Assembly (NCBI RefSeq): GCF_014642675.1
Contig: NZ_BMIS01000003.1
Span: 62,001-126,000, forward strand
Direction of reading: 5' to 3'
Origin: Nesterenkonia cremea
GTDB taxonomy: Bacteria > Actinomycetota > Actinomycetes > Actinomycetales > Micrococcaceae
DNA: 64,000 bases
The stretch's first letter is position 1. Each line of letters starts with the position of its first letter. Below the pieces are notes generated by a model. The model saw only the letters and a program-made list of their open reading frames with translations, had not been told where the DNA came from and ran no database searches. Of this stretch, positions 54,032 to 62,800 are shown piece after piece. A program made the translations under genes and the position numbers.

Positions 54032-54055
54032 CGGGAGACACCCTATAGATACGAC

Positions 54056-54093
54056 GACGGCGCCCGCTCCCTTCACAGGGAGCGGGCGCCGTC
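54056..54093 (-). terminator. Terminator of the infC-rpmI-rplT operon
   Basis: A perfect 17-bp stem (GACGGCGCCCGCTCCCT and its complement) with loop TCAC, 28 nt past the rplT stop. Confidence 0.85.
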
Positions 54094-54121
54094 AGAAGCA
54101 CCTCCTGCTAGAGGCTGCGGA

Positions 54122-54508
54122 TCACGCGGCGGCCTTGGGGGCGTTCACGTCCTCCGGCAGACCCTTGCGAGCGGTCTCCACCAGTGCCTTGAAGGCAGCT
54201 GCGTCGGAGACGGCCAGCTCGGCCAGCATGCGACGGTCGACCTCGACGCCAGCGCCCTTGAGGCCCTGGATGAAGCGGTTGTAGGTCATGCCGTTGGCGC
54301 GTGCGGCAGCGTTGATGCGCTGGATCCACAGGCGACGGAAGTCGCCCTTGCGCTTCTTCCGGTGCTGGTAGTTGTAGGTGTAGCTGTGGAGCAGCTGCTC
54401 CTTAGCCTTGCGGTACAGGCGGGAGCGCTGTCCGCGGTAGCCGGAGGCCCGGTCGAGGACCTTGCGGCGCTTCTTGTGGGCGTTGACCGCCCTCTTCACT
54501 CGTGCCAT
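54122..54508 (-). CDS. rplT: 50S ribosomal protein L20
   Basis: 128 aa. [20 protein letters not shown], the basic RNA-binding N-terminal helix, and the globular C-terminal domain ([17 protein letters not shown]) are typical. L20 is needed for early 50S assembly and in other bacteria represses its own operon. Third gene of infC-rpmI-rplT. Confidence 0.97.
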   Translation of the reverse strand: MARVKRAVNAHKKRRKVLDRASGYRGQRSRLYRKAKEQLLHSYTYNYQHRKKRKGDFRRLWIQRINAAARANGMTYNRFIQGLKGAGVEVDRRMLAELAVSDAAAFKALVETARKGLPEDVNAPKAAA

Positions 54509-54558
54509 CTGTTATCTCCTGTGAGTCTTGAAGTCTTCGCGGTGTTCCGTGCTGGTGC

Positions 54559-54753
54559 TCAAAGGCCCAGCATGCGCTTGATGCGCTTCTCGTCGGCCTT
54601 GGTGACGATGCGGTCACCGGCCAGACGGCGGGTCAGGCGGGAAGACTTGTGCTCCAGGTAGTGGCGGCGGTTGGCCTGCTGGCGCTTGATCTTGCCGGAA
54701 CCGGTGATCTTGAAGCGCTTCTTGGCCCCGCTGTGGGTCTTCATCTTCGGCAT
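54559..54753 (-). CDS. rpmI: 50S ribosomal protein L35
   Basis: 64 aa. The N-terminus [20 protein letters not shown] is the family signature. ATG at 54753, with AAGGAG upstream (revealed as CTCCTT on the plus strand); an upstream in-frame start adds 17 unrelated residues. Between infC and rplT. Confidence 0.97.
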   Translation of the reverse strand: MPKMKTHSGAKKRFKITGSGKIKRQQANRRHYLEHKSSRLTRRLAGDRIVTKADEKRIKRMLGL

Positions 54754-54884
54754 AGTGCCGTTCTCCTTACATCGTACGGACCTGCAGCACCTGGGAACCG
54801 GCACCCCTCCAGGAGGGAGGCCGGCGGTGCAGAGGTGGATCGCTCACCAGGCACGAAGCCCGGCAGGATCCCTTTTCATAGGTC

Positions 54885-54913
54885 TGCGACGCACCCGCGC
54901 AGGGCACGTCGCA
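54885..54913 (-). promoter_or_regulatory. Leader hairpin upstream of rpmI
   Basis: TGCGACG / CGTCGCA stem in the 232-bp spacer between infC and rpmI, about 130 nt before rpmI. It may be part of an L20 autoregulatory leader or a processing site; the spacer is unusually long for this operon. Confidence 0.35.
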
Positions 54914-54953
54914 GCAAACCCAGCAGACAAGTCTACCAGGTCGTTCACCGAGC

Positions 54954-54982
54954 GCTCCCGGCGGAGTCTCCTCCGCCGGAGC
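54954..54982 (-). terminator. Attenuator-like hairpin directly after infC
   Basis: GCTCCCGGCGGAG pairs with CTCCGCCGGAGC (one bulged C), starting 3 nt after the infC stop. There is no T-run, so partial read-through into rpmI-rplT is likely. Confidence 0.5.
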
Positions 54983-54985
54983 CGC

Positions 54986-55693
54986 TCAGAGGTTCTTGAG
55001 CTCGTCCGGAAGGTAATCCGCCATCGAGTTGGACAGCGGCTTCACGTCCTTCTTGTCCGTGGAGACCTTCTCCTGACGCTCCTGCGTCTTCCGAGCGCGG
55101 CCCTCACGCTTGGCCTTGGCACGAGCCTTGTTCTCCTCGTTGTCCATGGCCTCATCGTCGGGAGCCTCGTTGCGAGCCTGAGCCTTGGTCTTCAGCGGCC
55201 CGACCACCATCACCATGTGACGGCCGTCCTGGCGCGGGTTGGACTCGACCTGGCCGAGGTCCTCCACGTCCTGAGCGAAGCGCTGGAGCAGGCGGACGCC
55301 CATCTCGGGGCGCTGCTGCTCACGGCCGCGGAACTGGATCATGGCCTTGACCTTGTCACCGGCCTCCAGGAAGCGGCGAGCGTGGCCGACCTTGGTCTCA
55401 TAGTCATGGTCGTCGATCTTCAGGCGGAAGCGGACTTCCTTGAGCTGGGTGCTCGTCTGATTCTTCCGCGACTCGCGGGCCTTCACCGCAGCCTCGTACT
55501 TCCACTTGCCGAAGTCCATCAGCTTGCAGACCGGCGGTTTCGCATTCGGGGCTACCTCGACCAGGTCGAGATCAGCCTCCGAGGCGAGCCTCAGAGCATC
55601 TTCGATTCTGACGATGCCGACCTGTTCCCCCTGCGGGCCGACGAGGCGGACCTCCGGTACACGGATCCGGTTGTTGATGCGTGGTTCGCTGAT
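54986..55693 (-). CDS. infC: Translation initiation factor IF-3, ATC start codon
   Basis: 235 aa. The N-domain begins [19 protein letters not shown] and continues to [11 protein letters not shown]; the C-domain ([20 protein letters not shown]) follows, then a charged actinobacterial tail. No ATG, GTG or TTG exists between the upstream in-frame TAA and the conserved N-terminus. CAGGAG lies 8 nt before an ATC codon that exactly begins the protein. AUU/AUC starts on infC are known from other bacteria, where IF-3 discriminates against its own mRNA and so controls its level. Followed by rpmI and rplT. Confidence 0.93.
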   Translation of the reverse strand: MSEPRINNRIRVPEVRLVGPQGEQVGIVRIEDALRLASEADLDLVEVAPNAKPPVCKLMDFGKWKYEAAVKARESRKNQTSTQLKEVRFRLKIDDHDYETKVGHARRFLEAGDKVKAMIQFRGREQQRPEMGVRLLQRFAQDVEDLGQVESNPRQDGRHMVMVVGPLKTKAQARNEAPDDEAMDNEENKARAKAKREGRARKTQERQEKVSTDKKDVKPLSNSMADYLPDELKNL

Positions 55694-55778
55694 CTGTCTA
55701 ACTCCTGTGTGTGGACTGTTGTGAAGTGAATGTGCGCACGTTTAGCGTGCGCTCAAAGTCTGTGACAAGCTTACCAGC

Positions 55779-56135
55779 ATGCAGAACGAAGATCTCCCCC
55801 AGGCGGCCGATCAGAGCGCGCGTGACATCGCTGAGGTGCCCGCCGTCGAACTGATCAACACTGTCGCCGTCCACCTGATGAGCGCGGCGGCGGTGAAGAC
55901 CGGCCTGGCCGATGACGAGCGCGCCGATGAGCTCAAGGATCTGGACGAGGCCCGCAAGCTGATCACCGCACTGGCCGGACTGATCACCGCTTCCGCGCCG
56001 GAGGTGGGATCCACCCATGCCGCTCCCCTGCGCGACGGGCTGCGCTCCCTCCAGCTGGCCTTCCGAGAGGAGTCGCTGGTCCCAGACGAGCCCGGCAAGG
56101 GCCCCGGCGAAAAATGGACCGGTCCGGTCAACTGA
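55779..56135 (+). CDS. DUF1844 family protein
   Basis: 118 aa soluble helical protein with the DUF1844 pattern (PAVELINTVAVHLMSAAAVKTGL, then DLDEARKLITALAGLI). It commonly lies beside infC in actinobacteria, as here, divergent across 85 bp. Biochemical role unknown. Confidence 0.88.
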   Translation: MQNEDLPQAADQSARDIAEVPAVELINTVAVHLMSAAAVKTGLADDERADELKDLDEARKLITALAGLITASAPEVGSTHAAPLRDGLRSLQLAFREESLVPDEPGKGPGEKWTGPVN

Positions 56136-56253
56136 CCCTCGGTCAGCTGAACTCCGGCCTCCTGATGCCGGTCAGCTGAGAGTCGGTCGGATCACCGCTG
56201 ATCCGCGCCACGGATTCAGCCTCACAGACGAAGACGAACCGGCTGGGCAGATC

Positions 56254-56694
56254 TCATCTGTCCAGCCATTCCTGTGTGGGGCGCACGAAGAGCAGCAGCA
56301 GCGCCGTGGCCGCCGGCACCAGCAGGGTCAGCCCCACGGCCCAGGCTCCTTCGGAGAGGAAGCTGAAGGAGATCACCACCACCATGAACTCCAGCACCAT
56401 CGCCGGAGTCCTCGCTCCGCCTGCTCCCATGAAGATCCGGAAGCCCAGGATCATCAGCACCGCGCCGAGCAGCGCGTAGAGCACCACCAGCGCCACGATG
56501 CCGACCGTGTCCAGCAGCGCCTCCTCCGAGGTCAGCGCCGCCCCCACGGTGTACCAGAGCACAGCCACGCCCTGGACGAAGAGGATCAGGAAGACGAGCC
56601 AGACCGGGACCGGCCGCGGGCGGGCCTGGGTGAACGGGCGGGGCTTCTGCGGACCGTGGAAGTCCGGCTGCAGGTTCTCAGAGTCGCGGGCCAT
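56254..56694 (-). CDS. Four-helix membrane protein of unknown function
   Basis: 146 aa. A Pro/Arg-rich cytoplasmic N-terminus (residues 1-29) precedes four hydrophobic helices (about 31-51, 62-85, 96-116 and 117-137). No motif is recognised. The ATG at 56694 is chosen since GGGAGA lies 9 nt upstream; another ATG at 56703 is too close to it. Stand-alone gene convergent with the DUF1844 gene. Confidence 0.65.
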   Translation of the reverse strand: MARDSENLQPDFHGPQKPRPFTQARPRPVPVWLVFLILFVQGVAVLWYTVGAALTSEEALLDTVGIVALVVLYALLGAVLMILGFRIFMGAGGARTPAMVLEFMVVVISFSFLSEGAWAVGLTLLVPAATALLLLFVRPTQEWLDR

Positions 56695-56789
56695 AGATGT
56701 CATTCTCCCTTAACACCAGCGCCGCCCCACATGTCGTACGCTGAGCCACACCAGCACTCATCCGAGGCCGACACGAGGAATCTCTGAGA

Positions 56790-56924
56790 TTGGACACGAC
56801 CGGGAGACTCTGCTGGGGCACCGCAGTTCTGAGCGTCTCCGCGCTCTTCCTCAACGCCTGCGGCGATGACGACGCCGACGACACGGCCGCTGAGGAGACC
56901 GAGTCCCCCAGCGTGGACACCTGA
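56790..56924 (+). CDS. Possible 44-residue lipoprotein
   Basis: TTG-initiated frame encoding a short positively charged start, a hydrophobic stretch and lipobox LNAC (residues 26-29), then an acidic tail GDDDADDTAAEETESPS. The pattern matches a complete lipoprotein signal plus a tiny mature part. AGGAA is about 13 nt upstream, a little far. It could be an intact microprotein or what remains of a larger lipoprotein gene next to a decayed region. Confidence 0.4.
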   Translation: MDTTGRLCWGTAVLSVSALFLNACGDDDADDTAAEETESPSVDT

Positions 56925-56948
56925 TCAGTCAGCCGCGACGACGCCGGG

Positions 56949-57284
56949 TCAGCTGCGCGGCAGCTGCAGGGTGAAGGTGGACCCCTTCCCCAGCTCCGAG
57001 TCACAGCGGACCTCTCCCCCGTGCGCCTGGGCGATGGCCGCGACGATCGGGAGCCCCAGCCCCGCACCGGCCTTGGAGGAGTCCACCCTCCCGAAGCGCT
57101 CGAAGATCCTCTCCCGGTCTGCTTCCCCGATACCGGGCCCCTCCTCTCGGACCGACAGCTCGACGCCGTCCTCCACGACCCGCGATCCCACTGTGATCAC
57201 CGCACCCGGCGCTGAGAACTTCACCGCATTCGCCGCCAGCTGCAGCGTGGCCTGCGTGACCCGCTGGCGCAGAGCCTGATCAGG
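56949..57284 (-). pseudogene. C-terminal remnant of a sensor histidine kinase
   Basis: About 110 residues of the HATPase_c domain remain: the N box (QLAANAVKFS), G1-like EEGPGIG, F box RIFERFGRVD and G2 GAGLGLPIV, with a normal stop. Everything upstream (sensor part, phospho-acceptor histidine) is missing; the sequence switches at the palindrome CCTGATCAGG (57275-57284) into an unrelated gene fragment on the other strand. The usual aspartate of G1 is Glu. Without a dimerisation domain the fragment cannot work as a kinase. Confidence 0.75.
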
Positions 57285-57565
57285 TGCAGCGGCTGGTCCG
57301 ACACATCAGGGACCGACTGCTGAGCACGCCGGGTCCTGTGGTTCCCACCCACGGGGACTTCCATCGGGACAATATCTTCGCTGAGGTACTCCCCGATGCT
57401 GAGGGCCGCCCCGCCCTCTCCCCCGCTGCTCTGATCGACTTGGACTCCGTGGGGCCGGGCTACCGAGCCGATGATCTGGCCTGACTGATCGCTCATCTGC
57501 TCACACTGCCCACCCTGGACCCGCAGGGCTATGCCTGCGTATCACAGGTCACCGATGCGGTCTGA
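57275..57565 (+). pseudogene. Fragment of aminoglycoside-phosphotransferase-like kinase with internal stop
   Basis: The frame encodes the C-terminal half of an APH/choline-kinase-type protein: Brenner motif HGDFHRDN and the metal-binding LIDLDSVGPGYRADDLA. A TGA at 57482-57484 interrupts it; the same frame then continues LIAHLLTLPTLDPQGYACVS to a second stop. The N-terminal lobe is absent, cut at the junction palindrome. It is a decayed gene, not a functional resistance gene. Confidence 0.75.
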
Positions 57566-57952
57566 ACACAGGCTGTGCTCCGTCCGGACTGCTCAGACCT
57601 GGGAGCTCGGGTGGCTGGGGATTGCTTTCTCCGCTTCCCTCCGCTCACACTGGAGTGCGGCGCTCCACCTGGCTGGAACTGACCGAAATGCACGTCGAAG
57701 AATGTGACTAACACCACGCGGTTCTCGCAGTTTTTCTTAGTTGTGGACTCTTGTTTGCATGTCGTTAACATGTCAGCCTTGATTACGAAGAAATTCGCGG
57801 ACGGCCTCTTACTCCTGAAGTCAGGCCGTCACGAGTTGCACCGCCCAAGCTCTGAGTGACCCTGATGAGCATGCCTCCCTCCGGGTTGAGGACAGCATCA
57901 CAGCTCAGAACCCGAGTCGCGCCCATCCGGCGCACAAGGAGTAGTGATCGCC
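57566..57952 (+). other. whiB1 upstream region (no gene seen)
   Basis: About 390 bp. It includes an AT-rich tract (57725-57775) with a possible promoter: TTGTGG, a 19-bp spacer, TAACAT. The -10 lies inside the inverted repeat CATGT-CGTTA-ACATG (57758-57772), which could be an operator. Further on, GACGGCCT / AGGCCGTC (57800-57830) forms a leader hairpin about 120 nt before the gene. Confidence 0.45.
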
Positions 57953-58201
57953 ATGGATTGGCGCAGTCGAGCAGCATGCCTGGACAAGGACCCCGAACTC
58001 TTCTTCCCCGTCGGCAACACCGGCCCCGCTCTGCTTCAGATCGAAGAGGCCAAAAGCGTCTGCCGCCGCTGCCCGGTGATGGACACCTGCCTGCAGTGGG
58101 CTCTGGAGACCGGCCAGGACTCCGGCGTCTGGGGCGGCATGAGCGAAGACGAGCGGCGCGCCCTCAAGCGCCGCGCAGCCCGCGCGCGCCGCGCATCCTG
58201 A
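57953..58201 (+). CDS. whiB1: WhiB-family iron-sulfur transcriptional regulator (WhiB1 type)
   Basis: 82 aa. The four cluster-binding cysteines are Cys9, Cys37, Cys40 and Cys46. The GVWGG turn and basic C-terminal tail (LKRRAARARR) bind sigma factor and DNA. The N-terminus MDWRSRAACLDKDPELFFPV and the overall pattern match mycobacterial WhiB1, an essential nitric-oxide-sensitive regulator. ATG at 57953 with AAGGAG 12 nt upstream; a GTG 9 nt earlier is less likely. Convergent with pdtaS, as in Mycobacterium tuberculosis (Rv3219/Rv3220c). Confidence 0.95.
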   Translation: MDWRSRAACLDKDPELFFPVGNTGPALLQIEEAKSVCRRCPVMDTCLQWALETGQDSGVWGGMSEDERRALKRRAARARRAS

Positions 58202-58343
58202 ACGACCGAGCAGGTTTCCTTGCACAGCGGCAGCTGCGCGAAGGCGGCGAGGAAGCGGAGCAGGGGACGCTGAAGCGTCGTGCGGCTCGCGCCCGCCGCA
58301 CCAGCTGGACCGCAGCACAGGCACGCCAGCCCTGTCTCCCTGA

Positions 58344-59861
58344 TCAGGGAGCGATGATGGGGGCCCGGAGGATGACCCGGGTCCCCATTTTCGTGTCCTC
58401 TGCCGGCATCCATTCGATGGAACCCGAGAGCTCACCTCGCACCAGGGTCTGGACGATCTGAAGCCCCAGCCCGGGCTCCCACTGATCCTCAGGCAGCCCG
58501 ACGCCGTCGTCGAGGAGCTCCAGATCCAGGCGCTGGCGTCCGGCGGCGTCGGTATGGCGGTGCACCGACATGGTCACCGTCAGCACGCTGCGCGACTGCT
58601 CCCCCTCGCCGAAGCCGTGTTCGACGGCATTGGCCACGATCTCGGTGATGACCAGGGCCAGCGGGGTCACCATATCCGGGGGCAGCTGTCCGAAGCTGCC
58701 GTCCAGCTGGGTGAGCACCTGACGGTCCGACTGCGCCATCTCCGCGGCCAGGCGGAGCTGTCGGCGCATGAGCTCGTCCACGTCCACGCTCTCCTCCAGC
58801 CCTTGGGAGAGGGAGTCGTGGACCATCGCGATGGTCTCCACCCGGCGCATGGCCCGCTCCAGGCCGTGGCGTCCCTCCGAGGAGTCCATCCGGCGGGACT
58901 GCATGCGCAGCAGGGCCGAGACCGTCTGGAGATTGTTCTTCACCCGGTGATGGATCTCCTTGATGGTCGCGTCCTTGGACATCAGCTGCTTATCCCGGCG
59001 GCGCAGCTCAGTGACGTCGCGGCAGAGCACCAGCGCGGCGAACCTCTCCCCACCCCGGTAGAGCGGGATGGAGCGCAGAGTCACCGTCGCGCCGTGAGCC
59101 TCCAGCTCGGCGCGCATGGCGCGCTTGCCCGTGAGCATCAGCGGCTGAGACTCATCAACTGCGACGCCGGTGGCCCGCTGCAGCTCGGCTCCGATGCTGG
59201 CCAGCGAACGCCCCTCCAGCGCGTCAGAGACGCCCAGCCGCAGCAGCGCGGAGACCGCATTGGGGCTGGCGAAGGTGATCTCACCCCCGCTGTCCAGGCG
59301 CAGCAGACCGTCACCCACACGCGGAGCCCCACTGTAACCGGTGAACTCCTGGGCGGTGTCCGGCCAACGCCCGGCAGAGACCATGGCCAACAGCTCATCG
59401 GCACAGCGCCGATAGGTCAGCTCCAGCCGGGAGGGCGTGCGCAGAGCAGCCACGGAGAAGTGCAGGGTGATGACCGCCAGGGTCCGTCCGGCGCGCACCA
59501 GCGGAACCGCCTGGACCCGCATCCTCGCCGGCGAGGGTTGGCCCTGGTCCGAGGAGTTGGTGACCACCTGGGAGGACCAGGCCCGCTCCACCATCGGCTT
59601 CAGATCGGCACGGATCCGATCCCCGACCACGTCGCGATGGATCAGCGTCTGGGTGGTGGAGGGACGCGCCTGCCCCAGGGCGATGAAGGAGCGCTCCTCC
59701 GCGGAGACGAAGCCCTCCTCCGTGCTGGGGAACCACAGGACCAGGTCTGAGAAGGCCAGATCTGAGAGCAGCTGCCAGTCCCCCACCAGGGCGTGGACCC
59801 ATTCGACGTCCCGCTCGGAGATGTGGCGGTGGCCCGCCAGGGGCTCTTCATAGATTGCCAT
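58344..59861 (-). CDS. pdtaS: Sensor histidine kinase PdtaS
   Basis: 505 aa cytosolic kinase: an N-terminal GAF-like domain (about 1-150), a PAS-like domain (about 180-290), a HisKA_2 domain with phospho-accepting histidine at 304 or 305 (KEIHHRVKNNLQTVSALLRM), and a HATPase domain (ITEIVANAVEHGFG, LLDDGVGLP, GLGLQIVQTL). In mycobacteria it phosphorylates the RNA-binding antiterminator PdtaR; no pdtaR is in this window. It lies 15 bp downstream of the glutamate dehydrogenase gene and may share its transcript. Confidence 0.92.
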   Translation of the reverse strand: MAIYEEPLAGHRHISERDVEWVHALVGDWQLLSDLAFSDLVLWFPSTEEGFVSAEERSFIALGQARPSTTQTLIHRDVVGDRIRADLKPMVERAWSSQVVTNSSDQGQPSPARMRVQAVPLVRAGRTLAVITLHFSVAALRTPSRLELTYRRCADELLAMVSAGRWPDTAQEFTGYSGAPRVGDGLLRLDSGGEITFASPNAVSALLRLGVSDALEGRSLASIGAELQRATGVAVDESQPLMLTGKRAMRAELEAHGATVTLRSIPLYRGGERFAALVLCRDVTELRRRDKQLMSKDATIKEIHHRVKNNLQTVSALLRMQSRRMDSSEGRHGLERAMRRVETIAMVHDSLSQGLEESVDVDELMRRQLRLAAEMAQSDRQVLTQLDGSFGQLPPDMVTPLALVITEIVANAVEHGFGEGEQSRSVLTVTMSVHRHTDAAGRQRLDLELLDDGVGLPEDQWEPGLGLQIVQTLVRGELSGSIEWMPAEDTKMGTRVILRAPIIAP

Positions 59862-59876
59862 CAGATTCCTTCGCCC

Positions 59877-62800
59877 CTAGGAGCCGACCAGTCCGCGAAG
59901 GTGGCGCAGCAGCACCGTCAGCGAGGCGATGTTGTCGGCGTCGAGCTCATCCACCTCAGCCATGAGGCGCTCGGCGCGGTCCAGCTTGGCGTGGCTGGCC
60001 TGCTTCCACTCCTCCAGACGCTCGCCCGGGTCGCCGGCCGCGGTGGTGCGCAGCACCGACTCGGTGATCTCCCGGATGGCGTAGTAGAGCTCATCGCGCT
60101 GGGCTCCGCGGGCCAGGGCCTGCCACTTGTCCAGGCGTGAGAGCCGGGTGATGCGGTCCAGCAGGCTGTCCACCTGGAACTCGGCGTAGACGGCGTAGTA
60201 GATGCCGGCCACCTCCTCGGCCGGGCAGTCGTGCTCCCGGGCCAGGGAGGCGATGTCCAGCAGAGAGAAGGCCTCGAAGAGCTCCGAGACCCAGGCGGCC
60301 AGCTGGTCGTCCATACCGGCGGCCAGCGCCTCCTCCCGCTTGGTCTCCACACGGGTCCTGTCGGCGCCGCGCAGATGCTCGGCCAGGCTGCCGTAGAGGG
60401 AGGAGATATGGGCGGAGAAGGTCTCAACGTCCTGGCGGACGGTGGTGCCGCGGGCCGAATCGGTGGAGGCCGCCGTATGGCTGACCACCCAGCGGACCGC
60501 TCGGTCGAGCAGGCGTCGCATGTCCAGGTAGATCAGCGCCCACCGGTTCCGCGGGAAGGAGACCGGCAGAGCCCGCATGGCGGCGTCGAACTCATCGAGG
60601 CGGAAGAGCTCGCGGACCACCACGAAGGCGCGGACCACCTGCTCCTCAGTGGCGAAGGTCTCCTCCATGGCGCGGAAGACGAACGCCGCCCCACCCATGT
60701 TGATGACGTCGTTGGCCACCACATTCGAGATGATCTCGCGCTGCAGCGGGTGCCGGGGCAGCTGCTCCGCGAAGCGGTCGGTGAGCTGACCCGGGAAGTA
60801 GTCCTCCAGCGTGGTGGTGAACCAGTCGTCGTCGGGAAGGGCCGAGTCCACCAGGGCCGCTTTGAGCTGGATCTTGGCGTAGGCGGTGAGCACCGCCAGC
60901 TCCGGGGCGGTCAGCGTCTGCTCGCCGGCCTCGTTGCGCCGCTCCAGCTCCACCTCCGTGGGCAGCACCTCGAGCTCGCGGTCCAGTCCGGCGGCCTCCT
61001 CCAGCCAGCGCATCAGGCGCTTGAAGCTCGGCGACCATTCGCCCAGCCGCTGCCGCTCGGTCAGCAGCAGCACGTTCTGATCCTTATTGGTCTGCAGCAC
61101 GTGCTGGGCGACGTCCTCGGTCATGGACTTCAGCAGCTCGGCACGCTCCTCGGCCTGCAGATGTCCCGAGGAGATCAGCTGATCCAGCAGGATCTTGATG
61201 TTGACCTCATGGTCTGAGGAGTCGACGCCGGCGGAGTTGTCGATGGCATCGGTGTTCAACAGCACGCCCTGCTGAGCCGCCTCGATGCGGCCGGCCTGGG
61301 TGAGGCCCAGGTTGCCGCCCTCGCCCACCACCTTGGCGCGCAGCTCGCGGCCGTCCACGCGGATGGCGTTGTTGGCGCGGTCTCCGACCTCTTCATGGGA
61401 CTCCGCGGAGGCCTTCACGTAGGTGCCGATGCCGCCGTTGTAGAACAGGTCCACCGGCGAGCGCAGCAGCGCGTTGAGCAGCTGCGGCGGGGACATGGCC
61501 TCCACACCGGCGGGCAGGTCGAAGCGCTCCCGCATCTGCGGGGTGATCTCGATGCTCTTGGCGGTGCGGGAGAAGATTCCACCGCCTTCAGAGATCAGCT
61601 CGGTGTTGTAGGCGTCCCAGCCGGAGTGGGAGGCGGTGAAGAGGCGCTGCCGCTCCGCGAAGGAGGCTGCGGCGTCGGGGTCGGGATCGATGAAGATGTG
61701 CAGGTGGTTGAACGCCGCGACCACGCGGATGTGCTCGGAGAGCAGCATGCCGTTGCCGAAGACGTCTCCGCCCATATCGCCCACGGCCACCACGGTGAAC
61801 TCTTCGCTCTGGGTGTCGGTGCCCAGCTCGGCGAAGTGGGACTTCACCGACTCCCAGGCGCCGCGGGCGGTGATGCCCATGGCCTTATGGTCATAGCCCA
61901 CGGAACCGCCGGAGGCGAAGGCGTCACCCAACCAGTGCCCGTACTCCTGACTGATGGCATTGGCGGTGTCGGAGAAGGTGGCGGTGCCCTTATCGGCGGC
62001 GACCACCAGATAGGCGTCGTCACCGTCGTGGCGGACCACACCCTGGGGCGGGATGATCTGGATCTTCCCCTCCTGCTCCACCTGGTTGTCGGTGATGTCC
62101 AACAGGCCGCGGATGAAGATCTGGTAGGCCGCGCGTCCGGCCTCGAACCAGGCTCCCCGGCCCTGGGCGGGATCCGGCAGCTGCTTGGCGTAGAAGCCGC
62201 CCTTGGCGCCGGAGGGAACGATCACGGAGTTCTTGACCATCTGCGCTTTGACCAGACCGAGGACCTCAGTGCGGAAGTCCTCCTGACGGTCGGACCAGCG
62301 CAGGCCGCCGCGGGCCACCTTGTCGAAGCGCAGGTGCACGCCCTCGACCTGCGGCGAGTAGACCCACACCTCGTGGGCCGGGCGCGGCTGGGGTGCGGCG
62401 TCGATGGTGGCGGGGGTGAGCTTCAGCGAGATCCATTCGTGGCCCTGGTAGGCGTTGGTGCGCTGGGTGGATTCGATGAGGTTCAGGAAGGTGGAGAGCA
62501 CCCGGTCGGCGTCGAGGGTGGGCACGTCCTCCAGCGCGGTCTTCACCGCGGCGCGGGCCTGCTCCATGGCGGCGGCCCGGTCCTGGCCCTCCTCCAGCTC
62601 GGGGTTCGGATCGAACCGGACTCGGAAGGAGGAGATCAGGGCACGGGTCACCTCGGGGTTCTGCAGCAGCGCCTCGGCCAGGAAGTCGAAGGAGTGGGAG
62701 ATCCCCAGCTGGCGCATGTAGTGGGCGTAGGCGCGCAACACGATGACGTCGTGGATGCCCAGGCCCAGGCGCAGCACCAGGCGGGAGAAGATGTCCGACT

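Noticed and set aside
57275..57565. APH-like frame as an antibiotic-resistance gene
   Set aside because: The N-terminal lobe is missing and a stop codon interrupts the rest; the similarity is also to kinases in general.
58336..58351. 16-bp palindrome CTCCCTGATCAGGGAG as an operator
   Set aside because: It overlaps the end of pdtaS; a role as part of a terminator or chance is as likely, and nothing else supports an operator.
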